Source: an uncultured Pelagibacteraceae bacterium (GTDB taxonomy: Bacteria; Pseudomonadota; Alphaproteobacteria; Pelagibacterales; Pelagibacteraceae). From it: 64,000 nucleotides of DNA. The DNA lies in contig CACJBX010000004.1 in assembly GCA_902591755.1 (NCBI GenBank), positions 85,578 to 149,577 of the forward strand, given 5' to 3'. The notes under the pieces are model-generated. The model had not been told where the DNA came from, searched no databases, and worked only from the letters and a program-made list of their open reading frames with translations. Positions 1 through 8,335 of this stretch are shown piece after piece (positions within the stretch are counted from its first letter, which is position 1; the number at the start of each line of letters is the position of its first letter). Both the position numbers and the translations under genes were made by a program.

Positions 1-38
1 CTTACAGCATTAGCTAAATCTTTATGTTTTATTTTCAA
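1..38 (-). CDS. tkt: Transketolase, N-terminal fragment (cut by window start)
   Basis: Reading the minus strand from a TTG at 38-36 gives KIKHKDLANAV after the start residue. This resembles the N-terminus of alphaproteobacterial transketolases, which typically begin with HKDxANAIRFL. An AGGA element lies 6 to 10 bases upstream of the TTG, which supports this start. Transketolase is the thiamine-diphosphate enzyme of the pentose-phosphate pathway. A tkt gene divergent from zapA is a familiar alphaproteobacterial arrangement and fits here. Only about 12 codons are visible, so the call rests on a short match plus context. Confidence 0.55.
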   Translation of the reverse strand, partial: MKIKHKDLANAV

Positions 39-73
39 AAATATTCCTATCTAGACTAAGAGACTCATTAATA

Positions 74-79
74 TATAAT
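74..79 (+). promoter_or_regulatory. Candidate -10 box for the coiled-coil/zapA operon
   Basis: A perfect TATAAT lies 10 bases before the ATG at 89. No clear -35 is seen at 17 bp and no Shine-Dalgarno sequence is present. If this is the real -10, the transcript would start almost at the start codon and be leaderless or nearly so. The region is extremely AT-rich, so a chance match is possible. Confidence 0.35.
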
Positions 80-88
80 TATATATAT

Positions 89-412
89 ATGAAATATATC
101 AGCGAAAAAGAAAAAAAACTTGAAGACGCACTTAAGAAATTAAAAAAACTTGATCTAAAAAATGACCAGATATCTGGAGACATTAAAGAATTAGTTAATC
201 AAAAAAATCAATTAGAAATTGAAAAAAATGAATTGGAAAAAAAATACAAAAATTTAAGTGATGAACACGGCAATCTTCAAGTCAAAATCAAACAAATGAT
301 GGCTGAAAAAAAGGAAGATAGAGTGAAAAGATTAGAGTTTGACGAAAAAATTGATGAATTAAATCAAGAAACAGATACTTTACTTGATGAGATTGAAAAA
401 TGGCAAATGTAA
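89..412 (+). CDS. Small coiled-coil protein (DUF4164-like)
   Basis: A 107-residue protein made almost entirely of charged heptad-like helix rich in Lys, Glu and Leu, with no signal peptide or membrane segment. Proteins of this type (DUF4164-like) are found just upstream of zapA in alphaproteobacteria. Its stop overlaps the zapA start by 13 bases, which suggests translational coupling and a role related to the divisome. No enzymatic motif is visible. The family name is inferred from context and composition; the precise function is unknown. Confidence 0.6.
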   Translation: MKYISEKEKKLEDALKKLKKLDLKNDQISGDIKELVNQKNQLEIEKNELEKKYKNLSDEHGNLQVKIKQMMAEKKEDRVKRLEFDEKIDELNQETDTLLDEIEKWQM

Positions 413-837
413 ACATTAAATTTAATGGAAAAGACTTTCTTCTTTCATGTGAAGATGGTCAAGAGGATCATCTTGAGGAGTTAGCGGCAAATTTAAACGA
501 TAAATTTGAAAAATTAAAAAATGACTTAGGAAACATAGGTGAAAATAAATTATTATTGATCACTGCTATTAAAGTGATGGATGAGTATTTTGATACCAAA
601 AAAAATGTTGAGAAAAAAAAGCTAGAATTAACTAATCTCACTGAAAAATTTAAAGAACTGAAATCTCTTGTATATGGCTACAAGGATGAAAAAGAAGATG
701 AAGCAACTAAATTGAACAATGACATCAACAACTTGCAAAAAGAGCTTGATAAAATAAACAATAATTATGATCAATTAATTTCTAACACTGCAAAAGAAAT
801 AGAGGAATTTGTTGAACGAGTTAATCTTAAAAATTAG
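400..837 (+). CDS. zapA: Cell division protein ZapA
   Basis: A 145-residue protein. Residues 1 to about 65 fit the ZapA head: a short strand (VNIKFNGKDFLLSCEDGQE) followed by helices containing LAANLNDKFEKL and LLLITAIKVMDEYF. A long C-terminal coiled coil follows. ZapA binds FtsZ in the cytoplasm and cross-links protofilaments in the Z-ring. It is longer than the roughly 110-residue enterobacterial protein because of the extended coil. It is coupled to the upstream coiled-coil gene and sits 8 bp before fthC, the usual alphaproteobacterial pair. The 6S RNA gene often found between zapA and fthC cannot fit here. Confidence 0.85.
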   Translation: MANVNIKFNGKDFLLSCEDGQEDHLEELAANLNDKFEKLKNDLGNIGENKLLLITAIKVMDEYFDTKKNVEKKKLELTNLTEKFKELKSLVYGYKDEKEDEATKLNNDINNLQKELDKINNNYDQLISNTAKEIEEFVERVNLKN

Positions 838-845
838 ATTTAGTA

Positions 846-1388
846 GTGAACAAATTTCAATTGAGAAAAAAAATATCTAAAATTCGATCAAAATTTGCTA
901 GAAAAAAAATCACAGTAAATTCTGAGGTAATAATCAAATTGATTGAGCAGAAATCTCCCAATAAAAGAGTTGGATTGTATTATCCGTTTGGTGATGAGTT
1001 ATCTACTTTGGAATTAATGGATCGATTAATTAGGAAAAAATTTATAATTTCTTTACCTATAATTAATAAAAAATTTCAGATGTCTTTTTATAGCTGGAGT
1101 CCTAATGAACCTTTAACAATAAATAGATTTGGTATCTTAGAACCTTTTAAGGGAAAAAAAATAACTCCTTCTACATTAATAATTCCGATGTTAGCTTTTG
1201 ACTCTAACTTAAATAGACTAGGTTATGGAGGAGGTTTCTATGACAGATTTATTCAAAAAATTGAAAAACAAAATAATTGTGTCAAAATCGGACTTGCTCT
1301 CTCCTGTCAAAAGATTAATAAAGTGCCAATTGATAAATATGATAAAAAAATGGATTACATAATTACTGAAAAAAGAATTTATAAATGA
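846..1388 (+). CDS. fthC: 5-formyltetrahydrofolate cyclo-ligase
   Basis: A 180-residue enzyme that converts 5-formyl-THF to 5,10-methenyl-THF using ATP, feeding the one-carbon pool. Family signatures are visible: FGILEP at about 95-100 and the nucleotide-binding loop GYGGGFYDR at 126-134. The start is GTG at 846, because the frame has no ATG near the zapA end. The last bases overlap the next gene as ATGA, so it is probably cotranscribed with the YmdB-type gene. Confidence 0.9.
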   Translation: MNKFQLRKKISKIRSKFARKKITVNSEVIIKLIEQKSPNKRVGLYYPFGDELSTLELMDRLIRKKFIISLPIINKKFQMSFYSWSPNEPLTINRFGILEPFKGKKITPSTLIIPMLAFDSNLNRLGYGGGFYDRFIQKIEKQNNCVKIGLALSCQKINKVPIDKYDKKMDYIITEKRIYK

Positions 1389-2191
1389 GAATTTTATTTT
1401 TAGGTGACATCGTAGGACCCTCGGGTTGTATGGTTGTAGAAAAATACCTTAAGAAGATTGTTGAGGAAAATAAAATAAATTTTGTGATAGCAAATGGTGA
1501 AAACGCAGCCAATAACGGCGTAGGTATTACAAAAGATGTTTTAGATAATCTAATTAAATTTGGAGTAAATGTACTCACAACTGGAAATCATGTTTGGGAT
1601 CACAAAGAAACTTTAAAATTAGTTGAGGATGATAACAGACTTCTTAGACCATTTAATTTAATTGGAATATCTCCAGGAAAAGGATTTGAAATTTATCAAG
1701 CATCAAAAAATTTTAAAATAGGTGTACTAAATTTAATGGGAAATATTTTCATGAGGAAAAGTGAAGATGTTTTTAAAACAGCTGAAAATTTTCAAAAAAA
1801 ATACCAGCTAAAAAAAGATTATGACTTTTTAGTAGTCGATTTGCATTGTGAAACTACCTCAGAAAAAATGGCAATGGGACATTTGTTTGATAGTAAAGCA
1901 ACTTTAGTGACTGGTACTCACACGCACATTCCAACAAATGATGCAAGAGTTTTAAAAGGTGGGACTGCGTATATCACTGACTCAGGAATGTGTGGTGACT
2001 ACGACTCAGTAATTGGGATGAATAAAGAAAACTCATTAAAGAGATTCTTCAAACAAGATTCTGAAAAACATTATCCATCTTTAGGGGATGGTTCTTTATC
2101 GGGTGTTATGGTAGATTGTGATGAAACTACAGGACTAGCTAAAAATATTAATAGTATAATTGTTGGGGGTGTTTTAAATAACTCAAAATAA
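1385..2191 (+). CDS. YmdB/DR1281-family metallophosphoesterase
   Basis: A 268-residue calcineurin-like phosphoesterase of the YmdB type (TIGR00282). Metal-binding motifs are clear: GD at 7-8, NGEN at 37-40, GNHVWDH at 67-73, DLHCE near 152 and GTHTHIPTND near 177-186. Members act as 2',3'-cyclic-nucleotide phosphodiesterases; the physiological substrate in this lineage is unknown. It overlaps the end of fthC by 4 bases and is followed 1 base later by yebC, so all three are likely one transcript. Confidence 0.85.
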   Translation: MRILFLGDIVGPSGCMVVEKYLKKIVEENKINFVIANGENAANNGVGITKDVLDNLIKFGVNVLTTGNHVWDHKETLKLVEDDNRLLRPFNLIGISPGKGFEIYQASKNFKIGVLNLMGNIFMRKSEDVFKTAENFQKKYQLKKDYDFLVVDLHCETTSEKMAMGHLFDSKATLVTGTHTHIPTNDARVLKGGTAYITDSGMCGDYDSVIGMNKENSLKRFFKQDSEKHYPSLGDGSLSGVMVDCDETTGLAKNINSIIVGGVLNNSK

Positions 2192-2192
2192 T

Positions 2193-2915
2193 ATGGCAGG
2201 ACATTCTCATTGGGCTGGTATAAAACATAAAAAAGGTAGAGCAGATAAAGAAAGGTCAAAGATTTTCTCGAAACTTTCAAGAGAGATTACTGTAGCCGCT
2301 AAACTCGGAGATAAAGATCCTTTGATGAACCCGAGACTTAGATCTGCTATTCAAGCAGCAAGGTCCTCAAACATGCCAAAAGATAACATTGAGAGAGCCA
2401 TTGATAAATCAAAATCATTAAATCAATCAAATTTTGAAAAGATAAGATACGAAGGTTTTGGTAAAGATAAAGTTGCTGTAATAGTTGAGGCACTTACAGA
2501 TAACAAAAATAGAACTGCCTCAAAATTAAGAACAATTTTTCAAAAAAATGGTGGTAACTTGGGTACCCAAGGTTCTGCAGCTCATAATTTTAAACAAATT
2601 GGCGTAATTAGGATAGACATAAATGAAATTAAAGATGATAAAATTTTTGAACTAGCAATTGATGCTGGTGCAGATGAATGTTTTTCCTTTGAAAGTTTTC
2701 ATGAGATACATTGCGGTTCTGAAGATATTTATTCTATAAAAAAAAAAATTGAGTCTCATGTCGAAAATTTTATATCTACAGATATTGAGTGGATTCCCCT
2801 AAACAAGGTTTCCAGCGAAGGTGAGAATAAAGAAGACATAAAAAAACTTATAGAATTATTAGATGATGACGATGATGTTCAAAGGGTTTACTCAAACTTT
2901 GGGGAAGAAGATTAA
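2193..2915 (+). CDS. yebC: YebC/PmpR-family protein
   Basis: A 240-residue protein with the family opening MAGHSHWAGIKHKKGRAD and the middle motif VEALTDNKNRT. YebC-family proteins bind DNA or the ribosome; they are described both as transcriptional regulators and as factors that help translation through difficult sequences. The length is typical. In many bacteria yebC precedes ruvC, ruvA and ruvB; here it is followed 3 bases later by a divergent RuvC-like nuclease only. Confidence 0.93.
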   Translation: MAGHSHWAGIKHKKGRADKERSKIFSKLSREITVAAKLGDKDPLMNPRLRSAIQAARSSNMPKDNIERAIDKSKSLNQSNFEKIRYEGFGKDKVAVIVEALTDNKNRTASKLRTIFQKNGGNLGTQGSAAHNFKQIGVIRIDINEIKDDKIFELAIDAGADECFSFESFHEIHCGSEDIYSIKKKIESHVENFISTDIEWIPLNKVSSEGENKEDIKKLIELLDDDDDVQRVYSNFGEED

Positions 2916-2918
2916 GCA

Positions 2919-3407
2919 ATGTTGATAATTGGAATAGATCCTGGAATTAATGGTGCAATATGCTTATTTAGAGATGGAAAGATAGTGGATGTATTTGAAA
3001 TGCCAAAAATGGCTGTAGGAAAAAAAAATAAATCACAAGTTAATGCTTCTCAAATATTTAACGAAATTCAAAAAGCTGTAGAAGGAGAAGATAAGACGAA
3101 AGTAATAGCTGTGATCGAACAAGTTTCTGCAATGCCAGGACAAGGAGTTACTAGCATGTTTAATTTTGGACAGTCTTTTGGAGTGTTGAAAGGAATTTTT
3201 TCTGCAATGCAAATTCCAATGGATTTTGTTTCACCAGTTAAATGGAAAAAATTCTTTAATTTGATAAATACAAACAAAGACGCTAGCAGGACAAAAGCTA
3301 TTGAAATTTATCCATACTTTTCATCAAAATTGTCAAAAAAAAAAGATGCTAATAAAGCGGACGCGATACTAATTTCTAGTTTTTATTACCAAAATGCTAA
3401 ATATTAG
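2919..3407 (+). CDS. RuvC-like (phage-type) Holliday junction resolvase
   Basis: A 162-residue RNase H-fold nuclease. Acidic residues matching the RuvC active site are D7 (in IGIDPG), E67 (in VIEQV) and the C-terminal pair D143/D148 (in KKDANKADA). The middle segment AMPGQGVTSMFNFGQSFG, followed by SPVKWKKFF, is typical of the RuvC-like endonucleases found in phages and some bacterial genomes rather than canonical RuvC. It probably cuts branched DNA during recombination. It occupies the normal ruvC slot after yebC, but no ruvA or ruvB follows; the next gene is tolQ. This looks like replacement of the classical resolvase, or a variant that works without RuvAB at this locus. Confidence 0.75.
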   Translation: MLIIGIDPGINGAICLFRDGKIVDVFEMPKMAVGKKNKSQVNASQIFNEIQKAVEGEDKTKVIAVIEQVSAMPGQGVTSMFNFGQSFGVLKGIFSAMQIPMDFVSPVKWKKFFNLINTNKDASRTKAIEIYPYFSSKLSKKKDANKADAILISSFYYQNAKY

Positions 3408-3463
3408 ATTTATTTGATCTTTCAGGTCAAATTGATGACACATTTTAGTGTGAAAGATTTTTC

Positions 3464-4138
3464 ATGGAAGCCGATATAGCATCACAATCTGTAGGGCTAG
3501 GAAGTTCTGTAGACTTCTCTTTATGGAGCCTATTTCTTAGAGCAGACATAATTGTAAAATCAGTTATTGTTTTGTTGATTGCAGCATCAATTTATACTTG
3601 GGCGATAATTATAGAAAAGTTCAAGTTATTTAAGAAAATAAACTTATCAACCCAAGAGTTTGAAGAAAAATTTTGGAAATCAAGATCTGCCGAAAGTTTT
3701 TATAATAATTTACCAGCAAATATTGATGATCCAATGTCAAATGTTTTTAAAAAGACTATGCAAGTTGTTCTTAAATCAAGATCTAGAAGTAATTTGAATG
3801 AAAAGCTTTCAGGTTTATTAGAGTCTAATATAGAAAATGAAGTTAACAAGCTTGAAAAAAATTATTCATTCTTGGCCACAGTAGGTTCAACAGCACCGTT
3901 TATTGGTTTGTTTGGAACAGTTTGGGGAATTATGAATTCATTTCAGTCAATTGCAGTTTCAAGAAACACGAGTTTAGCTATTGTTGCGCCAGGTATTGCA
4001 GAAGCATTATTTGCGACAGCTCTCGGTCTCTTAGCAGCTATACCTGCGGTTGTAGCTTATAACAAATTTAATAACGACTCAAAAAAATATTCTCAAAGAT
4101 TAGAAAATTTTGCCAAAAGATTTATCTCTACTATTTAA
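3464..4138 (+). CDS. tolQ: Tol-Pal system proton channel subunit TolQ
   Basis: A 224-residue MotA/TolQ/ExbB-family inner-membrane protein. Three membrane segments are visible: about 28-50, about 137-160 (ATVGSTAPFIGLFGTVWGI) and about 172-198 (VAPGIAEALFATALGLLAAIPA). With TolR it forms the proton-driven motor that energises TolA for outer-membrane constriction during division. It is the first gene of the compact tolQ-tolR-tolA-tolB run; tolR begins 3 bases after its stop. The 56-bp upstream gap shows no clear promoter. ExbB is the alternative, but the pal/tolB neighbours settle the call. Confidence 0.93.
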   Translation: MEADIASQSVGLGSSVDFSLWSLFLRADIIVKSVIVLLIAASIYTWAIIIEKFKLFKKINLSTQEFEEKFWKSRSAESFYNNLPANIDDPMSNVFKKTMQVVLKSRSRSNLNEKLSGLLESNIENEVNKLEKNYSFLATVGSTAPFIGLFGTVWGIMNSFQSIAVSRNTSLAIVAPGIAEALFATALGLLAAIPAVVAYNKFNNDSKKYSQRLENFAKRFISTI

Positions 4139-4141
4139 CTG

Positions 4142-4558
4142 ATGGCTTTTAATTTAAAAAATAAATCTAAAGATCCAATAAGTGAAATAAATGTAACACC
4201 ATTTGTTGATGTTATGTTGGTTCTTTTAATCGTTTTTATGGTCACAGCACCGCTATTGACAGTTGGTGTTCAAGTAGATCTTCCAGAAAGTTCAGCTGAC
4301 TCTCTTCCAGAGGAACAAGAGCCATTAACTTTAAGTATAAATTCAAAAGGGGAGATTTTTATTCAAGAGTCTAAGGTTGAGTTTGATAACGTAATTGCTA
4401 AAATATTAGCTGTTTCAAAAAACAGAACAGATACAAGAATATATGTAAGAGGCGACAAGACAATCAACTATGGGAGAGTTCTAGAAGTTATGGGGATGCT
4501 TTCTGGTTCAGGATTTACAAAAGTAGCGCTTATTTCAGAGCCTTATAAAGAGAGGTGA
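4142..4558 (+). CDS. tolR: Tol-Pal system protein TolR
   Basis: A 138-residue ExbD/TolR-family protein with a cytoplasmic start, one membrane helix at about 20-42 carrying the conserved proton-path aspartate D23 (in TPFVDVMLVLLIVFM), and a periplasmic domain. It partners TolQ in the proton-motive-force motor. The length is normal for the family. It lies between tolQ and tolA with gaps of only a few bases, so it is certainly in the same operon. Confidence 0.93.
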   Translation: MAFNLKNKSKDPISEINVTPFVDVMLVLLIVFMVTAPLLTVGVQVDLPESSADSLPEEQEPLTLSINSKGEIFIQESKVEFDNVIAKILAVSKNRTDTRIYVRGDKTINYGRVLEVMGMLSGSGFTKVALISEPYKER

Positions 4559-4564
4559 TCGATA

Positions 4565-5377
4565 GTGGCTAATAATATTATTATATCATCTTTACTACAT
4601 TTATTTCTTATAATTATAACAGCGTTGAGCCTTCCTTTTTTAGCAAAAAAACCAATAGATCTTCCACCGATTATTTCCATAGAACTTATTCAAATAACTG
4701 ACAAAACATCTATACCTTATGCTCCTAAAGCGAAAAAGATTATTGAAGAAATAAAAAAGAAAGAAAAAGAGAAACTTGTTTCTGAGCAAGCACCTCCAAA
4801 AAAAGTTAAAAAAGAAAAACCAGATGCAATACCATTACCAGATCAACAAAAAAATATTGTAAAAAAACCAGAAGAGGATAAACAAAACCCAGAAAAGATC
4901 GATGATGAAATTAAACAAGTTTCAGAATTTGAAAAAAAAGAATTATTTGATCCAAACAATATTGCTGCGCTAATTGATAAATCAAAAGAAGAAACTGCAG
5001 AGATGATTAAAAGTGATAATAAGATAACTCAATCACAGAGAAAAAGTGTTATTTCCTCTGGTTTGACTTTAAATGAGGAAGATGCACTTAAGGCCCAAAT
5101 ATTTGGATGCTGGAGTATCCCATTAGGCTTACCTTATAATGAAGATCTTCTTGTAAGAATTAAATTAAATTTAAAACCTGATGGTACAATTATCAACTCT
5201 GAAATTCTTGACCACGCTAGAATGAACAAGCCAGGACAAGGTTTCTATAAAGTTTTGGCAGAAAGTGCACTTAGGGCAATTAGATTGTGTCAGCCCTTGA
5301 GAGTTCCAACTACTGGTTATGAGAGATGGAAAGAAATTCAACTAAATTTTGATGCTAGGGAGATGCTTCAAGGATGA
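4565..5377 (+). CDS. tolA: TolA-like periplasm-spanning protein
   Basis: A 270-residue protein starting at GTG 4565, just after tolR. It has an N-terminal membrane anchor (about 3-26), a long Lys/Glu/Pro-rich stalk (about 45-165), and a C-terminal globular domain (about 170-270) with GCWSIPLG and [12 protein letters not shown], as in TolA C-terminal domains. TolA links the TolQR motor to TolB and Pal at the outer membrane. The stalk is poorly conserved and short compared with E. coli TolA (about 420 residues). Its 3' end overlaps tolB by 4 bases. Confidence 0.85.
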   Translation: MANNIIISSLLHLFLIIITALSLPFLAKKPIDLPPIISIELIQITDKTSIPYAPKAKKIIEEIKKKEKEKLVSEQAPPKKVKKEKPDAIPLPDQQKNIVKKPEEDKQNPEKIDDEIKQVSEFEKKELFDPNNIAALIDKSKEETAEMIKSDNKITQSQRKSVISSGLTLNEEDALKAQIFGCWSIPLGLPYNEDLLVRIKLNLKPDGTIINSEILDHARMNKPGQGFYKVLAESALRAIRLCQPLRVPTTGYERWKEIQLNFDAREMLQG

Positions 5378-6723
5378 AAAAAATTATTTTTTTTATATAT
5401 ATTTGTTTGTTTATTTTTAATTGGGGCAAAGCTTGGTCTCTTATAGAAGTAGATATTACAAGAGGTAATCTAAATCCTTTGCCACTAGCAGTATCACCAC
5501 TATCTGTTGATCAAAATTCCAAAGAAAAATTTAAAGATTTATTAAAACTTGAAGATATAGGTGTAGAAATATCAAAAGTTGTTGAAGATAATTTAAGGCA
5601 ATCGGGTTTATTCAATCCGTTAGATCCTAAAGCTTTTCTCCAAAAACCAGATATAGCTCATGTAAAACCAAGATTTGAAGATTGGGCTTTAATTAAAGCT
5701 CAAGCTTTAATCACTGGAGAAGTAAAGATAGTTGATGAAAAGCTTCGAGTTGAATTTAGATTATGGGATGTATTAGCTGGCAAAGAAATTATGGCGTTGG
5801 CATTTACAACTGTTTCAGAAAATTGGAGAAGAGTCGGGCATATAATTACTGATAAAGTTTATCAGAGGCTTACAGGTGAAAAAGGTTATTTTGATACTAG
5901 AATTATTTATGTTGCTGAAGAAGGACTTAAAACAAGTCGTATCAAGAAATTAGCAATTATGGATCAAGATGGTTTTAACACTAAATATCTAACTTTAGGA
6001 AATGAATTGGTTTTAACACCAAGATTTAATCCAACAAATCAAATGGTTACTTACTTATCTTATTTTAAAAATCTTCCTAGAGTATACTTATTAGATATTG
6101 AGACTGGGATACAAGAAGTCGTTGGTGACTTTCCTGGTATGACATTTGCTCCACGTTTTTCTCCAGATGGAAAAAAAATTATCATGAGCTTTGCCAAAGA
6201 CGGAAACTCGGATATCTATACTATGGATCTTGAAAGTAGAGAAGTTGAAAAAATAACAAATCATCCATCCATTGATACTTCTCCATCATATTCTCCAGAC
6301 GGTAAATATATTTGTTTCAATTCAGACAGAAGTGGCTATCAGCAGATTTACGTAATGAGAAGTGATGGTTCAAAAGTTAAAAGGATATCTTTCGGGAATG
6401 GTCTTTACGGTACGCCCGTGTGGTCTCCAAGAGGTGACTTGATAGCTTTTACAAAGCTTCATAAAGGAAAGTTCTATATTGGAGTAATGAGAACAGATGG
6501 AACTGGTGAAAGACTTCTTACAGAAAACTATTATCAAGAAGCTCCTTCCTGGTCTCCTAATGGAAGAGTTTTAATTTTTTATAGAGAGACAAAATCAGAC
6601 TCTGCAGGAAAAGGCTTTTCAGCCAAACTTTGGTCTATAGATCTTACCGGATATAATGAAAGAATGGTTAAAACCGAGACTGATGCTTCAGACCCATCTT
6701 GGTCGTCATTATTAACCGATTAA
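5374..6723 (+). CDS. tolB: Periplasmic Tol-Pal protein TolB
   Basis: A 449-residue periplasmic protein. Residues 1 to about 22 form a signal peptide. An N-terminal domain (about 25-170) is followed by a six-bladed beta-propeller with repeated blade motifs [24 protein letters not shown] and WSPNGRVL. TolB binds Pal and TolA and helps cycle Pal around the septum. The start overlaps the tolA stop (ATGA), so translation is coupled. A roughly 100-bp gap separates it from pal, the only sizeable gap in the cluster. Confidence 0.95.
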   Translation: MKKIIFFIYICLFIFNWGKAWSLIEVDITRGNLNPLPLAVSPLSVDQNSKEKFKDLLKLEDIGVEISKVVEDNLRQSGLFNPLDPKAFLQKPDIAHVKPRFEDWALIKAQALITGEVKIVDEKLRVEFRLWDVLAGKEIMALAFTTVSENWRRVGHIITDKVYQRLTGEKGYFDTRIIYVAEEGLKTSRIKKLAIMDQDGFNTKYLTLGNELVLTPRFNPTNQMVTYLSYFKNLPRVYLLDIETGIQEVVGDFPGMTFAPRFSPDGKKIIMSFAKDGNSDIYTMDLESREVEKITNHPSIDTSPSYSPDGKYICFNSDRSGYQQIYVMRSDGSKVKRISFGNGLYGTPVWSPRGDLIAFTKLHKGKFYIGVMRTDGTGERLLTENYYQEAPSWSPNGRVLIFYRETKSDSAGKGFSAKLWSIDLTGYNERMVKTETDASDPSWSSLLTD

Positions 6724-6812
6724 TTATGATATTTTCAAAAAAAATTAATAATTCCTTGATTTTTGAGCTTGAAAGATCTATTTAGTTGTGAAAAAGTATA
6801 AAAATAACTTTT

Positions 6813-6818
6813 AAGGAG
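6813..6818 (+). promoter_or_regulatory. Strong ribosome binding site of pal
   Basis: AAGGAG lies 5 bases before the ATG of pal. It is one of the few near-consensus Shine-Dalgarno sequences in the window and fits pal being a highly expressed lipoprotein with its own leader. Confidence 0.75.
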
Positions 6819-6823
6819 CAGTA

Positions 6824-7297
6824 ATGAGTTTAAACAAAATTTTTAGAAATACTTTGCTAATTATTTCTGCAAGTATTCTATTATCTGCATGTGCCGTAAA
6901 AACAACAGGTAAAATGCAAGGTGACGTATACACTGGAAAAGATACAGTTGAGTATTTAGCTTCTGGTGTACCAGACAGAGTTTTCTTCGCAACTAATGAA
7001 ACAGTTTTGACTACTGCTTCAAGAGAAACATTAAGAAAACAAGCTTCATGGTTAAGAAAAAATTCAAAAATAAATGTAGTTCTTGAAGGTCACGCTGACG
7101 AAAGAGGCACAAGAGAATACAACTTAGCTTTAGGTGAGAGAAGAGCTAATGCAGCTAAAGATTATTTAATGACTTATGGAATATCTGGAAATAGAATTTC
7201 AGTAATAAGTTATGGAAAAGAAAGACCGGTAGACTCTGGTTCAAATCCTTTAGCTTGGTCAAAAAACAGAAGATCAGTAACAGTAAAAGCTGACTAA
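6824..7297 (+). CDS. pal: Peptidoglycan-associated lipoprotein Pal
   Basis: A 157-residue outer-membrane lipoprotein. The lipobox LSAC places the lipidated cysteine at residue 23 after a hydrophobic signal. The C-terminal half is an OmpA-like peptidoglycan-binding domain with the pattern LEGHADERGTREYN and later ALGERRANA. Pal anchors the outer membrane to peptidoglycan and is moved by TolAB. It has a strong ribosome binding site and a strong terminator directly after it, which suggests high and partly independent expression within the tol cluster. Confidence 0.95.
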   Translation: MSLNKIFRNTLLIISASILLSACAVKTTGKMQGDVYTGKDTVEYLASGVPDRVFFATNETVLTTASRETLRKQASWLRKNSKINVVLEGHADERGTREYNLALGERRANAAKDYLMTYGISGNRISVISYGKERPVDSGSNPLAWSKNRRSVTVKAD

Positions 7298-7312
7298 TAA
7301 TTTACAAATTCA

Positions 7313-7348
7313 GACCCCAATAACATAAGTTGTTGGGGTCTTTTTTTT
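7313..7348 (+). terminator. Intrinsic terminator after pal
   Basis: GACCCCAA (7313-7320) pairs with TTGGGGTC (7333-7340), extended inward by AAC/GTT, and is followed by a run of eight T. This is the textbook form of a rho-independent terminator and separates pal from cpoB. Confidence 0.9.
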
Positions 7349-7375
7349 GCCATCATTATAGATAGAAATCAATTA

Positions 7376-8335
7376 ATGAAATTTTTAGAATGTATAAATA
7401 AAAGTATATTAGTTTTAATAATATTTCTTTTTTCAAATATTTCTTTTGTTAATGCAGAAGAAACTGAGACTTTAGAAGTAATAAAAACATTACAAAAAGA
7501 TTTAAAAACTTTAGAAAAAGCTGTTTACTCACAGTCCTCAGATATAATTACAGCTAGCAAAACAAAATTAAGTTCAAATGATGAAGATGTACTTACAAGA
7601 CATTTATTAAAATTGTCTGAGATAGAAAAACAATTTCAAGATTTGACAAATAAATTCGAGGAAATAAATTTTAAAATCGATAAACTATCAAGCAGATTAT
7701 CAAAAGTTCAAGCAGACAATCAGTTGAGGTTCCAAAATTTAGAGGGCGAGGACATTGATAAAAAAGTTACATCTAAGAAAAAAGTTTTACCTGGCTCTTC
7801 TCAACCGCAAGATCTTGGCGCAGTATCTTACAAGTCATCAGAAACAAATGAACTAACACAACAAACCCAATCAATAGATACAACTGGAACAGTCATAACC
7901 GAAAAATTTGTGTCAGAGGAAAAAATCTTACCTAACGATAAACCTGATAAACAATACGAGTTTGCTACTAGTTTTTTAAAACAAGGAGACTATACGACAG
8001 CAGAAAGAGCGCTTAGAGAATTTGTGATGACAAATCCTGAACATAAAATGGCAGGTAGCGCACAATATTGGTACGCAGAAACATTTAGAATTAGACAACT
8101 TTATACAGATGCTGCTTCTGCTTACTTAGAAGGTTATCAAAAATATCCTAAAAGTGAAAAAGCAGCTATAAATTTACTTAAGCTTGGAGTATCATTAGTG
8201 CAAATTGGAGAAAAAGATCAAGGGTGTTTAATGATTACAGGAGTTAAAAAAGAATATCCTGATGCAAAACAATCAGTTCTTCAAAAAGCAAAATATGAAG
8301 AAAAAAAGTTCGAGTGTAAAAAGAAAAAAACTTAA
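7376..8335 (+). CDS. cpoB: Cell division coordinator CpoB / YbgF
   Basis: A 319-residue periplasmic protein. It has an N-terminal signal (about 1-27), a coiled-coil trimerisation region (about 30-120), a variable linker, and C-terminal TPR repeats (from about 195) with AGSAQYWYAE and YPKSEKAAINLLKLG. CpoB couples peptidoglycan synthesis to Tol-driven outer-membrane constriction. It follows pal as in most proteobacteria, though after a terminator. Its 3' end overlaps the likely tilS start by about 40 bases. Confidence 0.88.
   Translation: MKFLECINKSILVLIIFLFSNISFVNAEETETLEVIKTLQKDLKTLEKAVYSQSSDIITASKTKLSSNDEDVLTRHLLKLSEIEKQFQDLTNKFEEINFKIDKLSSRLSKVQADNQLRFQNLEGEDIDKKVTSKKKVLPGSSQPQDLGAVSYKSSETNELTQQTQSIDTTGTVITEKFVSEEKILPNDKPDKQYEFATSFLKQGDYTTAERALREFVMTNPEHKMAGSAQYWYAETFRIRQLYTDAASAYLEGYQKYPKSEKAAINLLKLGVSLVQIGEKDQGCLMITGVKKEYPDAKQSVLQKAKYEEKKFECKKKKT

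Noticed and set aside
838..845. 6S RNA gene, often located between zapA and fthC in alphaproteobacteria
   Set aside because: The gap is only 8 bases, too small for any RNA gene.
6762..6808. Sigma-70 promoter for pal using TTGAAA and TATAAA
   Set aside because: The spacing is 22 bp, too long for a normal promoter; no better pair was found, so only the ribosome binding site is reported.
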